A DNA stretch of 64,000 nt, taken from NCBI RefSeq assembly GCF_030388665.1, contig NZ_CP128846.1, positions 7,204,501 to 7,268,500 on the forward strand, in the 5' to 3' direction. This DNA is from Streptomyces flavofungini (GTDB taxonomy: Bacteria > Actinomycetota > Actinomycetes > Streptomycetales > Streptomycetaceae). The notes beneath the pieces were generated by a model, which saw only the letters and a program-made list of their open reading frames with translations, was not told the origin of the DNA and searched no databases. This document shows, one piece after another, positions 37,712 to 45,320 of the stretch. The first letter of the stretch is position 1; every line of letters starts with the position of its first letter. The position numbers and the translations under genes were made by a program.

Positions 37712-37723
37712 TTGGCCGACCAA
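37712..37723. promoter_or_regulatory. Operator site 2 between MarR and OYE genes
   Basis: TTGGCCGACCAA lies 45 bp centre-to-centre from site 1 and is its reverse complement. It falls downstream of the presumed -10 (TACAGT), about 40 bp before the OYE start, a position suited to blocking transcription. Confidence 0.75.
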
Positions 37724-37761
37724 CTGTCGACCGACCGATCTTCGTACGCCCTGGAGCTGTG

Positions 37762-38832
37762 ATGACCACCGCATTCGACCCGATCGACCTGCACGGCGTG
37801 TCCCTCACCAACCGGATCGCCCTGGCACCCATGACCCGCAGCCGGGCGGGCGCGGGCGGCGTCCCCACCGATCTCGTCGCCGAGTACTACGCCCAGCGCG
37901 CCGGCGCGGGCCTCATCATCACCGAGGGCGTCCAGCCCTCCGCGGTGGGTCAGGGCTACCCCGACACCCCGGGCCTGCACAGCGCCGAGCAGATCGAGGG
38001 CTGGCGCAAGGTCACCGACGCCGTGCACGCCAAGGGCGGCCGGATCTTCGCCCAGCTCATGCACGCGGGCCGCATCGGCCACCCCTCGCTGCTCCCGGAC
38101 GGCCTGGTGAACGTCGGCCCGTCGCCGATCGCCGCCGTGGGCCAGGTCTACACGCACGAGGGGCCGAAGGACTTCATCACGCCCCGCGAGCTGTCCGGCG
38201 ACGAGGTGCGCGCCACCATCGGCGAGTTCGTCGAAGCGGCCCGCAACGCCATAGCGGCGGGCTTCGACGGCGTCGAGCTGCACGGCGCCAACGGCTACCT
38301 CATCCACCAGTTCCTCGCGCCGGGCTCCAACCAGCGCACCGACGAGTGGGGCGGCTCCCCCGAGAAGCGCATCCGCTTCGCCGTCGAGGTGTCCCGGGCC
38401 GTCGCCGCCGAGATCGGCGCCGCGCGCACCGCCATCCGGCTCTCGCCCGGCAACGAGCTCAACGGCATCCACGAGCCCGACCCGGACGAGGCCTACACCG
38501 CCCTCGCGAAGGAGCTCGGCGCCCTGGACCTGGCGTACGTGCACGTCATGGAGGTCGGCCCGATCCGCGAGCTCGTCAACACCGTGCGCGAGGAGTTCGG
38601 GGGCGTGTTCATCCTGAACCCCTCGACCGAGGAGCCCACCGGACCCGACGACCTGCGCCTGATCGAGGACGGCACCGCCGACATCGTGTCCTTCGGCGCC
38701 CTGTTCCTCGCCAACCCGGACCTGCCCGCGCGCCTGAAGGCGGGCGGCCCGTACAACACGCCCGACAAGACGACGTTCTTCGGCGGCGACGCCAGGGGCT
38801 ACACGGACTACCCGACGCTGACGAGCGCGTGA
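37762..38832 (+). CDS. Old yellow enzyme-type ene-reductase
   Basis: A 356-aa FMN-dependent NAD(P)H oxidoreductase. Typical features: RIALAPMTRSRA, LIITEGVQPSAVGQGYPDTPG, the His/Asn pair of the substrate site in HGANGYLIHQFLAPGSNQRTD and LFLANPDLPARL. It reduces activated C=C bonds of enones, quinones or nitro compounds. The ATG at 37762 follows GGAG by 5 bases; a GTG one codon earlier is less likely. Controlled by the divergent MarR regulator through two operator sites. Confidence 0.92.
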   Translation: MTTAFDPIDLHGVSLTNRIALAPMTRSRAGAGGVPTDLVAEYYAQRAGAGLIITEGVQPSAVGQGYPDTPGLHSAEQIEGWRKVTDAVHAKGGRIFAQLMHAGRIGHPSLLPDGLVNVGPSPIAAVGQVYTHEGPKDFITPRELSGDEVRATIGEFVEAARNAIAAGFDGVELHGANGYLIHQFLAPGSNQRTDEWGGSPEKRIRFAVEVSRAVAAEIGAARTAIRLSPGNELNGIHEPDPDEAYTALAKELGALDLAYVHVMEVGPIRELVNTVREEFGGVFILNPSTEEPTGPDDLRLIEDGTADIVSFGALFLANPDLPARLKAGGPYNTPDKTTFFGGDARGYTDYPTLTSA

Positions 38833-38848
38833 GCGGCCGCGAGGACCT

Positions 38849-38897
38849 CTGACGGCGGTGGCCCGGCACCTCTCGGGTGCCGGGCCACCGCCGTCAG
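38849..38897. terminator. Perfect 22-bp bidirectional terminator
   Basis: Two arms of 22 bp (38849-38870 and 38876-38897) are perfect reverse complements around a TCTCG loop; the base of the stem is CTGACGGCGGTGG. It lies between the ends of the OYE gene (38832) and ectD (38952), which converge, and so ends both transcripts. Confidence 0.9.
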
Positions 38898-38951
38898 CCG
38901 CATGTCGGGGCGCGGCAGCCGCGACCGGACCAGTTCATCCGCCCCGGGGCT

Positions 38952-39851
38952 TCACCCCACCGGCGTGAAGTCCCGCGCCCCGATGTACTCGGGCCGCCGC
39001 ACCGGTGCCGCGAACGGCTCGACCGCGGTGTTCTCCACGCTGTTGAAGACCAGGAAGACGTTCGAGCGCGGGTAGGGCGTGATGTTGTCGCCGGAGCCGT
39101 GCATGGCGTTGCAGTCGAACCAGGTCGCCGAGCCCGCCTCGCCGGTGAACAGGCGGATGCCGTAGTCACCGGCGAGCCTGGTCAGCGCCTCGTCGGACGG
39201 CGTGCCCGCGTCCTGCATCTGCAGGGACTTCTTGTAGTTGTCCTTCGGCGTCGCGCCCGCGCAGCCGAGGAACGTCTTGTGCGAGCCGGGCATGATCATG
39301 AGCCCGCCGTTGGTGTCGTGGTTCTTGGTGAGCGCGATCGACACCGAGACGGTGCGCATGTTCGCCAGGCCGTCCTCCGCGTGCCAGGTCTCGAAGTCCG
39401 AGTGCCAGTAGAAGCCCGACGCCCCGAAGCCCGGCTTGACGTTGATCCGGGACTGGTGGACGTACACGTCGGAGCCGAGGATCTGGCGGGCCCGGCCGAC
39501 CACGCGCGGGTCGGCGGCGAGGCGGGCGAAGACCTCGCTGATGCGGTGCACCTCGAAGATGGACCGGATCTCCTGGGAGCGCGGCTCGACGATGGAGCGC
39601 TCGTTGGCGCGCATCTCTGGGTCGCTCGTCAGGCGCTCCAACTCGGCGTGGTACTCCGCGACTTCCGCGGGCGTGAGCAGCTGCTCGACGGTCCTGAAGC
39701 CGTCACGCTCGAACCCCGCCAGGTCCTCGCCGGTGAAGGGCCCCGGCGTACCCGGCGCGGACCACACCACGGGGTCCTTGCGCTCGATGAGCACCTCTTC
39801 GGCGCCTCGGGTCGGGTACAGGTCGGCGATTCGTCCGGGTGCGGTGGTCAT
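38952..39851 (-). CDS. ectD: Ectoine hydroxylase
   Basis: A 299-aa iron(II)/2-oxoglutarate dioxygenase that turns ectoine into 5-hydroxyectoine. The EctD signature FYWHSDFETWHAEDG includes iron ligands His150 and Asp152; the third ligand is His251 in NAMHGSGDN. Arg262 is the likely 2-oxoglutarate anchor. It is the last gene of ectABCD, 67 bp after ectC. It uses the 2-oxoglutarate that the nearby sugar acid pathways also yield. Confidence 0.95.
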   Translation of the reverse strand: MTTAPGRIADLYPTRGAEEVLIERKDPVVWSAPGTPGPFTGEDLAGFERDGFRTVEQLLTPAEVAEYHAELERLTSDPEMRANERSIVEPRSQEIRSIFEVHRISEVFARLAADPRVVGRARQILGSDVYVHQSRINVKPGFGASGFYWHSDFETWHAEDGLANMRTVSVSIALTKNHDTNGGLMIMPGSHKTFLGCAGATPKDNYKKSLQMQDAGTPSDEALTRLAGDYGIRLFTGEAGSATWFDCNAMHGSGDNITPYPRSNVFLVFNSVENTAVEPFAAPVRRPEYIGARDFTPVG

Positions 39852-39918
39852 GGTGTTGCCTGCCTCTCCTCTCTCGTACGGCCCTGTGCGGGATGTCTCT
39901 CCGCCCGCCAGTCGCGGC

Positions 39919-40320
39919 TCACGCCTCCGGCTCGGTCAGCAGCGGGTACACGCCGTTCTCGTCGTGGTCCTCGCGGCCCGTCACCGGCGGGTTGAACACG
40001 CACAGGCAGCGGAAGTCCTCCTTGATCCGCATGGTGTGCTTCTCGTGCCCGTCGAGCAGGTACATCGTTCCCGGCGTGATGGTGAACGTCTCGCCGGTCT
40101 CGTCGTTGGTCAGCTCGGCGACGCCCTCGGTGCAGACGACGGCCTCGATGTGGTTGGCGTACCACATGCTCGTCTCCGTACCGGCGTAGAGCACGGTCTC
40201 GTGCAACGAGAAGCCGACGCGCTCCTTGGCGAGCACGATGCGCTTGCTCTCCCAGGTGCCCGACGCGGCCTTGACGTGCCGGTCGGTGCCTTCAATGTCC
40301 TTGAACGAACGGACGATCAC
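39919..40320 (-). CDS. ectC: L-ectoine synthase
   Basis: A 133-aa cupin that closes N-gamma-acetyldiaminobutyrate to ectoine. Diagnostic stretches are [34 protein letters not shown], and [17 protein letters not shown], which carry the cupin metal residues Glu, Tyr and His. Length matches the family. It follows ectB by 80 bp in the ectABCD operon. Confidence 0.96.
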   Translation of the reverse strand: MIVRSFKDIEGTDRHVKAASGTWESKRIVLAKERVGFSLHETVLYAGTETSMWYANHIEAVVCTEGVAELTNDETGETFTITPGTMYLLDGHEKHTMRIKEDFRCLCVFNPPVTGREDHDENGVYPLLTEPEA

Positions 40321-40400
40321 GGTCAGTCAGTTCCTCTTCTGTGCGTGCTGTACGGGTGCTGAGTGGGGTACGGGGGCGGGGCCGCCGCGCGGGCGAGCGC

Positions 40401-41672
40401 TCAGGCGGTCTCGCGGATCGCGCGGGCGAGCGTGCGCAGGCCCTCGTCCAGTTCGTCGGCGGTGATGGTCAGGGCCGGGAGCAGCTTGACGACCTCGCTC
40501 TCGGGGCCCGAGGTCTCGATGAGCAGGCCGAGTTCGAAGGCGCGCTTGGCGATGGCGCCCGCGCGCGGCTTGTCGCGGAACTCGATGCCCCACACCAGGC
40601 CGCGGCCGCGGTACTCCTCGATGGCGTCGCCGTTCTCGTCGGCGATCGCGACCAGGGCCTGCTCGATCTGCTCGCCGCGGGCCCGGGTCTGCTTCTCCAT
40701 CGCGGGGCCGTCGGACCAGTACGCCTCCAGGGCGGCGGCGGCCGTCACGAACGCCGGGTTGTTGCCGCGGAAGGTGCCGTTGTGCTCGCCCGGCTCCCAC
40801 ACGTCGAGCTCCGGCTTGAACAGGCAGAGCGACATGGGCAGTCCGTAGCCGCTGATGGACTTGGACACCGTCACGATGTCCGGCACGATGCCCGCCTCCT
40901 CGAAGGAGAAGAACGCGCCGGTGCGGCCGCAGCCCATCTGGATGTCGTCGACGATCAGGAGCATGTCCTGGCGGCGGCAGAGGTCGGCCAGCGAGCGCAG
41001 CCACTCGGCGCGCGCGACGTTGATGCCGCCCTCGCCCTGCACGGTCTCCACGATCACCGCGGCGGGCTTGTTCAGGCCCGAGCCCTGGTCCTCCAGAAGC
41101 CGCTCGAACCAGAGGAAGTCCGGCATCGAGTCGTCGAGGTAGTGGTCGAAGGGCATCGGCGTGCCGTGCACCAGCGGGATGCCCGCGCCCGCCCGCTTGA
41201 AGGCGTTGCCGGTCACCGCGAGCGAGCCCAGCGACATGCCGTGGAAGGCGTTGGTGAAGGACACGATCGACTCGCGGCCCTTGACCTTGCGGGCCAGCTT
41301 AAGTGCGGACTCCACCGCGTTGGTGCCCGTCGGGCCCGGGAACATGACCTTGTACGGCAGGTCGCGCGGACGCAGGATCAGGTTCTGGAACGACTCCAGG
41401 AACGCGCGCTTGGCCGTCGTCGACATGTCGAGGCCGTGGGTGACGCCGTCGCGCTCCAGGTAGTCGATGAGGGCGCGTTTGAGGACCGGGTTGTTGTGGC
41501 CGTAGTTGAGCGAGCCGGCCCCGGCGAAGAAGTCGAGGTACTCATGACCGTCCTCGTCGAACATGCGGCTGCCCTGCGCGCGGTCGAAGACAGTGGGCCA
41601 ACCGCGGCAGTAGCTGCGCACCTCCGACTCCAGGGTCTCGAAGACGCTCAGGTCGGGCTGGGTGATGGTCAC
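40401..41672 (-). CDS. ectB: Diaminobutyrate--2-oxoglutarate transaminase
   Basis: A 423-aa class III aminotransferase. It makes L-2,4-diaminobutyrate from aspartate semialdehyde and glutamate, the first ectoine step. Characteristic residues: SLNYGHNNP, PTGTNAVESALKLARK, DDIQMGCGRTG and PLP-binding Lys271 in VTVSKSISGYGLP. The GTG start at 41672 has AGGAG 7 bases upstream. Located 109 bp after ectA. Confidence 0.95.
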   Translation of the reverse strand: MTITQPDLSVFETLESEVRSYCRGWPTVFDRAQGSRMFDEDGHEYLDFFAGAGSLNYGHNNPVLKRALIDYLERDGVTHGLDMSTTAKRAFLESFQNLILRPRDLPYKVMFPGPTGTNAVESALKLARKVKGRESIVSFTNAFHGMSLGSLAVTGNAFKRAGAGIPLVHGTPMPFDHYLDDSMPDFLWFERLLEDQGSGLNKPAAVIVETVQGEGGINVARAEWLRSLADLCRRQDMLLIVDDIQMGCGRTGAFFSFEEAGIVPDIVTVSKSISGYGLPMSLCLFKPELDVWEPGEHNGTFRGNNPAFVTAAAALEAYWSDGPAMEKQTRARGEQIEQALVAIADENGDAIEEYRGRGLVWGIEFRDKPRAGAIAKRAFELGLLIETSGPESEVVKLLPALTITADELDEGLRTLARAIRETA

Positions 41673-41781
41673 AGCGAATCTCCTGGGAGACGGATTGATC
41701 GTGAGGGGTTCTGAGTGGACTGGGATCGTGCCGGGGGCGATTGACGGTGCGTCAGGCCCACGGGTGCGGCTGCCGGGCCGG

Positions 41782-42339
41782 TCAGCGAAAGAGCGGGGCG
41801 ATGGCGTACAGGACCTCGGGCTCGTGCCCGCCGTCGTCGCCGGGAAACAGGGCCGCGTCGAACAGCACGGTCCGCTCGACGCGCGCGCCGTGGCGCTTGG
41901 CGAACGAGGTGAACAGGCGCTCGGAGGCGGTGTTGCCCGGGGAGATGGTGGTCTCCAGGGCGTCGAACCCGGGGTGGGCGGCGACCTTGGCGGCGAGCCC
42001 GTCGAGCAGCGCACCGGCGAGGCCGCGGCCACGCTGCGCGTGGTCGACGGCCACCTGCCAGACCACCAGGGTGCGGGGCTTGTCGGGGCGGACGTAGCCG
42101 GTGATGAAGCCGACGATCGCGCCGTCCGCATCCCTGGCCACGGCGGATGTCGCCGCGAAGTCGCGGCACCACAGCAGGTAGCTGTACGAGGAGTTCAGGT
42201 CGAGGACCTTCGAGTCGCGGGCGATCCGCCAGATCGCGGCGCCGTCGGCGACGTCCGGGGTGTCGAGCCGCAGGCCCTCGGGCATTTCAAGGAATTGCGC
42301 TTGCAGGTCGGTCGGTAGATCGGCTTGTGCAGCGGTCAT
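41782..42339 (-). CDS. ectA: L-2,4-diaminobutyric acid acetyltransferase
   Basis: A 185-aa GNAT enzyme that acetylates diaminobutyrate. VWQVAVDHAQRGRGLAGALLDGL is the acetyl-CoA binding loop; LDLNSSYSYLLWCRDF and TTISPGNTASERLF are EctA-typical. The ATG at 42339 is chosen from homology (MTAAQAD); upstream in-frame codons are not EctA-like. There is no clear ribosome site ahead of it. It leads the ectABCD compatible-solute operon, whose control region holds several palindromes. Confidence 0.93.
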   Translation of the reverse strand: MTAAQADLPTDLQAQFLEMPEGLRLDTPDVADGAAIWRIARDSKVLDLNSSYSYLLWCRDFAATSAVARDADGAIVGFITGYVRPDKPRTLVVWQVAVDHAQRGRGLAGALLDGLAAKVAAHPGFDALETTISPGNTASERLFTSFAKRHGARVERTVLFDAALFPGDDGGHEPEVLYAIAPLFR

Positions 42340-42448
42340 GCGGATTGAATTTACCGAGCAATTTCTGGGATTGCATCGGGGGAAGGGGTTACGCGCGGCG
42401 CTCTCGTGTGTTATCACGCAGGCGCGGGCGCCCGCACGAATGGCCGGG

Positions 42449-42486
42449 GTTTTGTGGGGGTATTGCCGGATTTATTTCCGACAAAA
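42449..42486. promoter_or_regulatory. AT-rich nested inverted repeat upstream of ectA
   Basis: TTTTGT (42449) and ACAAAA (42481) are inverted arms enclosing a smaller pair, CGGA-N6-TCCG. It lies about 110-145 bp before ectA. In this GC-rich sequence such AT-rich symmetry stands out; function unknown. Confidence 0.4.
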
Positions 42487-42491
42487 CGGCC

Positions 42492-42515
42492 TTGCTGTGG
42501 AGTGCGTCACAGCAA
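42492..42515. promoter_or_regulatory. 8-bp-arm palindrome upstream of ectA
   Basis: TTGCTGTG (42492-42499) and CACAGCAA (42508-42515) are perfect inverted arms separated by 8 bp, about 155-175 bp before the ectA start. The size and symmetry suit a dimeric regulator operator controlling ectABCD. The regulator is not identifiable in this window. Confidence 0.5.
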
Positions 42516-42633
42516 CGTAATCCCTGCGAGACGTGCCCGAATTACGACGTTTGACGATGGCGAAACCTTAGTGTTTAGGGCCTCGAAAAGCGGGCAGAAG
42601 AATACGGGAAGCTGCACTCATAAAGAATTCATG

Positions 42634-42666
42634 AAAGCGCTCGGGGTAATTGCCCTGGAGCGCTTT
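42634..42666 (-). terminator. Second hairpin downstream of the aminotransferase gene
   Basis: AAAGCGCT (42634-42641) and AGCGCTTT (42659-42666) are perfect arms, with an inner GGG/CCC pair. It follows the larger hairpin at 42699-42751 in the direction of transcription, so the two act as tandem terminators. On the minus strand the stem ends in a short A/T run. Confidence 0.55.
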
Positions 42667-42698
42667 GCCGCAGTGCGCGCATCGTGTTTTCGGCGGGT

Positions 42699-42751
42699 GC
42701 CGGACGGGCTGTCCCGTTCGTGGTGCGGCAGGCACGAACAGCCCGTCCGGC
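42699..42751 (-). terminator. Two-step hairpin terminator of the aminotransferase gene
   Basis: Outer arms GCCGGACGGGCT (42699-42710) and AGCCCGTCCGGC (42740-42751) are perfect. Inner arms GTTCGTG (42716-42722) and CACGAAC (42733-42739) are perfect too, with a 5-base bulge. It starts 43 bp past the stop codon. The right arm, CAGCCCGTCCGGCG, is the conserved edge of the family 1 Streptomyces repeat, so the terminator is built from a repeat element. Confidence 0.8.
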
Positions 42752-42793
42752 GTTCGAGGGCGAGCGCGGAGTGCGATCGGCGCTCACCCAGGC

Positions 42794-43894
42794 CTACGCC
42801 CAGGCGTGGGTGACGGCGCGCCGAGCGGCCTCCAGGTCCACGGCGAGCCCCACCTCGCCCATCGCCGCACCGAGCGCCGCCAGCGACGCGTGCACCACGC
42901 CGCGCGTCGCGTCCGGGCCGTAGTGGTTGACGCGGATCATCTCCTTGGCCAGCGTGCCCCCGCCCGCCACCAGCGGAAGCACCGGGTCGGCGGCCAGCGC
43001 CCGCGCCACCAGGTCGGAGGCGTCGACGCCCCGCGGCGCCCGCAGCGTCGTCGCCACCGGCGCGGCGTCCGCGGCCTCGTACACGTACGGCTCCAGGCCC
43101 CCGCCGAGCGCGAGGGCGCCCGCGCGCGTCGCCGTCGCCGCCGTCGCGTGCCGCCGCATCAGCGCCTCCAGGCCCTCCGCCTCGATGCGCTCCACACACG
43201 CCTCCAGGGCCAGCATCTCCAGCTGCGCCGGGGCGTGCAGGAGGGCCTTGCGGCCGCCGTCGATCCACCGCTCCTTCCAGTCGAGGAGGGAGAGGTACGA
43301 ACGGCGCGGGGCCTCGGGATTGGCCGCCATGCGCTCCCAGGCGCGCTCGCTCACCGACACCGCCGAGACGCCCGCGGGGCCGCCCATCGCCTTCTGCGCG
43401 CCGATCACGCACAGGTCCACGCCCCACGCGTCCGGAAGGAGCGGCTCGGCGGCCACCGAGGCCACCGCGTCCAGCATGAACAGCGCGCCGTGCGCCCGTA
43501 CGACCTCCCCGATCTCCGCCACCGGGTTGGTGTTGCCGGTCGCGGCCTCCGCGTGCACCAGGGACACGAAGTCGATGTCCGGGTGCTCCGCGAAGGCCGC
43601 CTCGACCTGTGCGGCCGTCACGGCGGTGTGGAACGGCACCGCGAGGTCGACGACGCTCGCGCCGCAGTCCCGCAGCCAGTTCCCGAAGGTCTGCCCGTAC
43701 GGACCGGTGATCACGTTCAGGGCCTTCGTGCCGGTCCTCGCGGCGCCCCGGATGCAGCCCTCCAGGGGAAGCAGCGCCTCGCCCTGCATGATCACGACGT
43801 CCTGCCGGGTGTCCAGGAGCCGGGCCACCCGGTCCTCGATGGCGGCGAAGTGCGCGGCGCCGAGCGGCGTCAGGTCAAGGAAGGGGTGCGTCAC
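42794..43894 (-). CDS. Class V aminotransferase, alanine-glyoxylate/serine-pyruvate type
   Basis: A 366-aa PLP enzyme. LDAVASVAAEPLLPD supplies the PLP Asp and Lys168 lies in CVIGAQKAMGGPAGVS; both are typical of alanine-glyoxylate and serine-pyruvate aminotransferases. MIRVNHYG near the C-terminus is the substrate-carboxylate region of this family. Amino donor and acceptor cannot be fixed by sequence. It is divergent from the amidohydrolase gene, with 152 bp between. Annotations of purine or glycine metabolism would be guesses. Confidence 0.85.
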   Translation of the reverse strand: MTHPFLDLTPLGAAHFAAIEDRVARLLDTRQDVVIMQGEALLPLEGCIRGAARTGTKALNVITGPYGQTFGNWLRDCGASVVDLAVPFHTAVTAAQVEAAFAEHPDIDFVSLVHAEAATGNTNPVAEIGEVVRAHGALFMLDAVASVAAEPLLPDAWGVDLCVIGAQKAMGGPAGVSAVSVSERAWERMAANPEAPRRSYLSLLDWKERWIDGGRKALLHAPAQLEMLALEACVERIEAEGLEALMRRHATAATATRAGALALGGGLEPYVYEAADAAPVATTLRAPRGVDASDLVARALAADPVLPLVAGGGTLAKEMIRVNHYGPDATRGVVHASLAALGAAMGEVGLAVDLEAARRAVTHAWA

Positions 43895-44046
43895 GCTGCT
43901 GCTCGCTTCGGTAACTCGGTAACGGGGCCTCTACGGCGGGTCGGTGCGGCGGCCGCGGGCCTCGGCCCGGGGTCGCCCGCCGTCGAGCGTACCCACTGCC
44001 CCCGTCAGCCCTGTCGCCTCCCACGCTGCTGTCTAAGCTGACGCAC

Positions 44047-45144
44047 ATGAGCGAACGCGCGGTGCTGCACGTGAAGGGGCGGGTGCTCGTAGGGCCCGAG
44101 GACGTACGCGACGAGCTGTGGGTGGTCGGCGGGCGGGTGACCTACCGGCGGCCCGCGTCGGCCGCCGGTAGGGACACCGTGACCGTGCGGGGGTGGGCGC
44201 TGCCCGGCCTCGTCGACGCGCACTGCCACGTCGGCCTCGACGCCCACGGGCCCGTCGCGCCGGACGTCGCCGAGAAGCAGGCCCTCACCGACCGCGACGC
44301 GGGCACCCTGCTCCTGCGCGACGCGGGCTCGCCCTCCGACACCCGCTGGATCGACGACCGCGAGGACCTGCCGAAGATCATCCGCGCCGGGCGGCACATC
44401 GCGCGCACCCGCCGCTACATCCGCAACTACGCCCACGAGATCGAGCCCGACGACCTCGTCGCCTACGTCGCCCGCGAGGCGCGGCGCGGCGACGGCTGGG
44501 TCAAGCTCGTCGGCGACTGGATCGACCGCGACGCCGGTGACCTCACCGCCTGCTGGCCGCGCGGTGCCGTCGAGGCCGCCATCGCCGAGGCCCACCGGCT
44601 CGGGGCCCGCGTCACCGCCCACTGCTTCGCCGAGGACTCCCTGCGGGACCTCGTCGAGGCCGGGATCGACTGCGTCGAGCACGCCACCGGGCTCACCGAG
44701 GACACCATCCCCCTCTTCGCCTCCCGCGGCGTCGCCATCGTGCCCACCCTCGTCAACATCGCCACCTTCCCGCGGCTCGCCGACGGCGGCGAGGCGAAGT
44801 TCCCCCGCTGGTCCGCCCACATGCGCCGACTGCACGCCCGGCGCTACGACACCGTCCGTGCCGCCTACGACGCCGGTGTCCCCGTCTACGCCGGCACCGA
44901 CGCCGGTGGCGCCCTCGCCCACGGCCTCATCGCCGGTGAGGTCGCCGAGCTCACCAAGGCGGGCATCCCGCCCGTCGAGGCACTGTCCGCCGCGGTGTGG
45001 CGTGCCCGTTCCTGGCTGGGGCGCCCCGGGCTCGTCGAGGGGGCTCCGGCTGACCTCGTCGTGTACGCGGAGGATCCGCGGGCCGATGTGCGGGTGCTGG
45101 CCGCGCCCTCCGCGGTGGTGGTGAACGGGAGGGTGGTGGGCTGA
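44047..45144 (+). CDS. Amidohydrolase (metal-dependent, imidazolonepropionase-like)
   Basis: A 365-aa TIM-barrel hydrolase. Metal ligands: HxH at His59-Cys-His61 (GLVDAHCHVG), a Lys in DGWVKLVGDW that may be carboxylated, His in VTAHCFAE, His in CVEHATG, and the catalytic Asp in YAGTDAGG. The N- and C-terminal strands form the small beta-sandwich (AVLHVKGRVLVG; ADLVVYAEDPR). The family hydrolyses ring amides, arginine peptides or imidazolones. Substrate unknown. It carries no signal peptide. Confidence 0.87.
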   Translation: MSERAVLHVKGRVLVGPEDVRDELWVVGGRVTYRRPASAAGRDTVTVRGWALPGLVDAHCHVGLDAHGPVAPDVAEKQALTDRDAGTLLLRDAGSPSDTRWIDDREDLPKIIRAGRHIARTRRYIRNYAHEIEPDDLVAYVAREARRGDGWVKLVGDWIDRDAGDLTACWPRGAVEAAIAEAHRLGARVTAHCFAEDSLRDLVEAGIDCVEHATGLTEDTIPLFASRGVAIVPTLVNIATFPRLADGGEAKFPRWSAHMRRLHARRYDTVRAAYDAGVPVYAGTDAGGALAHGLIAGEVAELTKAGIPPVEALSAAVWRARSWLGRPGLVEGAPADLVVYAEDPRADVRVLAAPSAVVVNGRVVG

Positions 45145-45207
45145 GGCGGGGGCCTTGCCGGGGCTGACGCCGGAGGAGCTGTCCATGGCGCCGGTGCGGC
45201 AGGGCTT

Positions 45208-45320
45208 CAGCCCGTCCGGCGCTTGAGGACGAGGCGCGAAGCGCCGATCCGGCGGGGGCCGTCCCACCCGTACGGGACACCCGCCCCTGGGGGCCGGGGG
45301 CGGAGCCCCGGTTACGGGCA
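45208..45320 (+). repeat. Family 1 Streptomyces repeat between amidohydrolase and sulfatase
   Basis: It begins CAGCCCGTCCGGCGCTTGAG, passes GACGAGGCGCGAAGCGCCGA, and reaches the CGGAGCCCCGG edge at about 45300-45310. Related copies are at 57226 and 60739. The far end runs into the last codons and stop of the sulfatase gene. The internal GC hairpins could terminate both convergent transcripts. Confidence 0.8.

Larger units (their letters stand above)
42340..42793. other. 454-bp control and termination region upstream of ectA
   Basis: No gene is seen here. It is clearly less GC-rich than its surroundings. On the ectA side lie palindromic motifs (42449-42515) that may control the ect operon. 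On the other side are two hairpins (42634-42666 and 42699-42751) downstream of the aminotransferase gene that ends at 42794. Confidence 0.8.
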
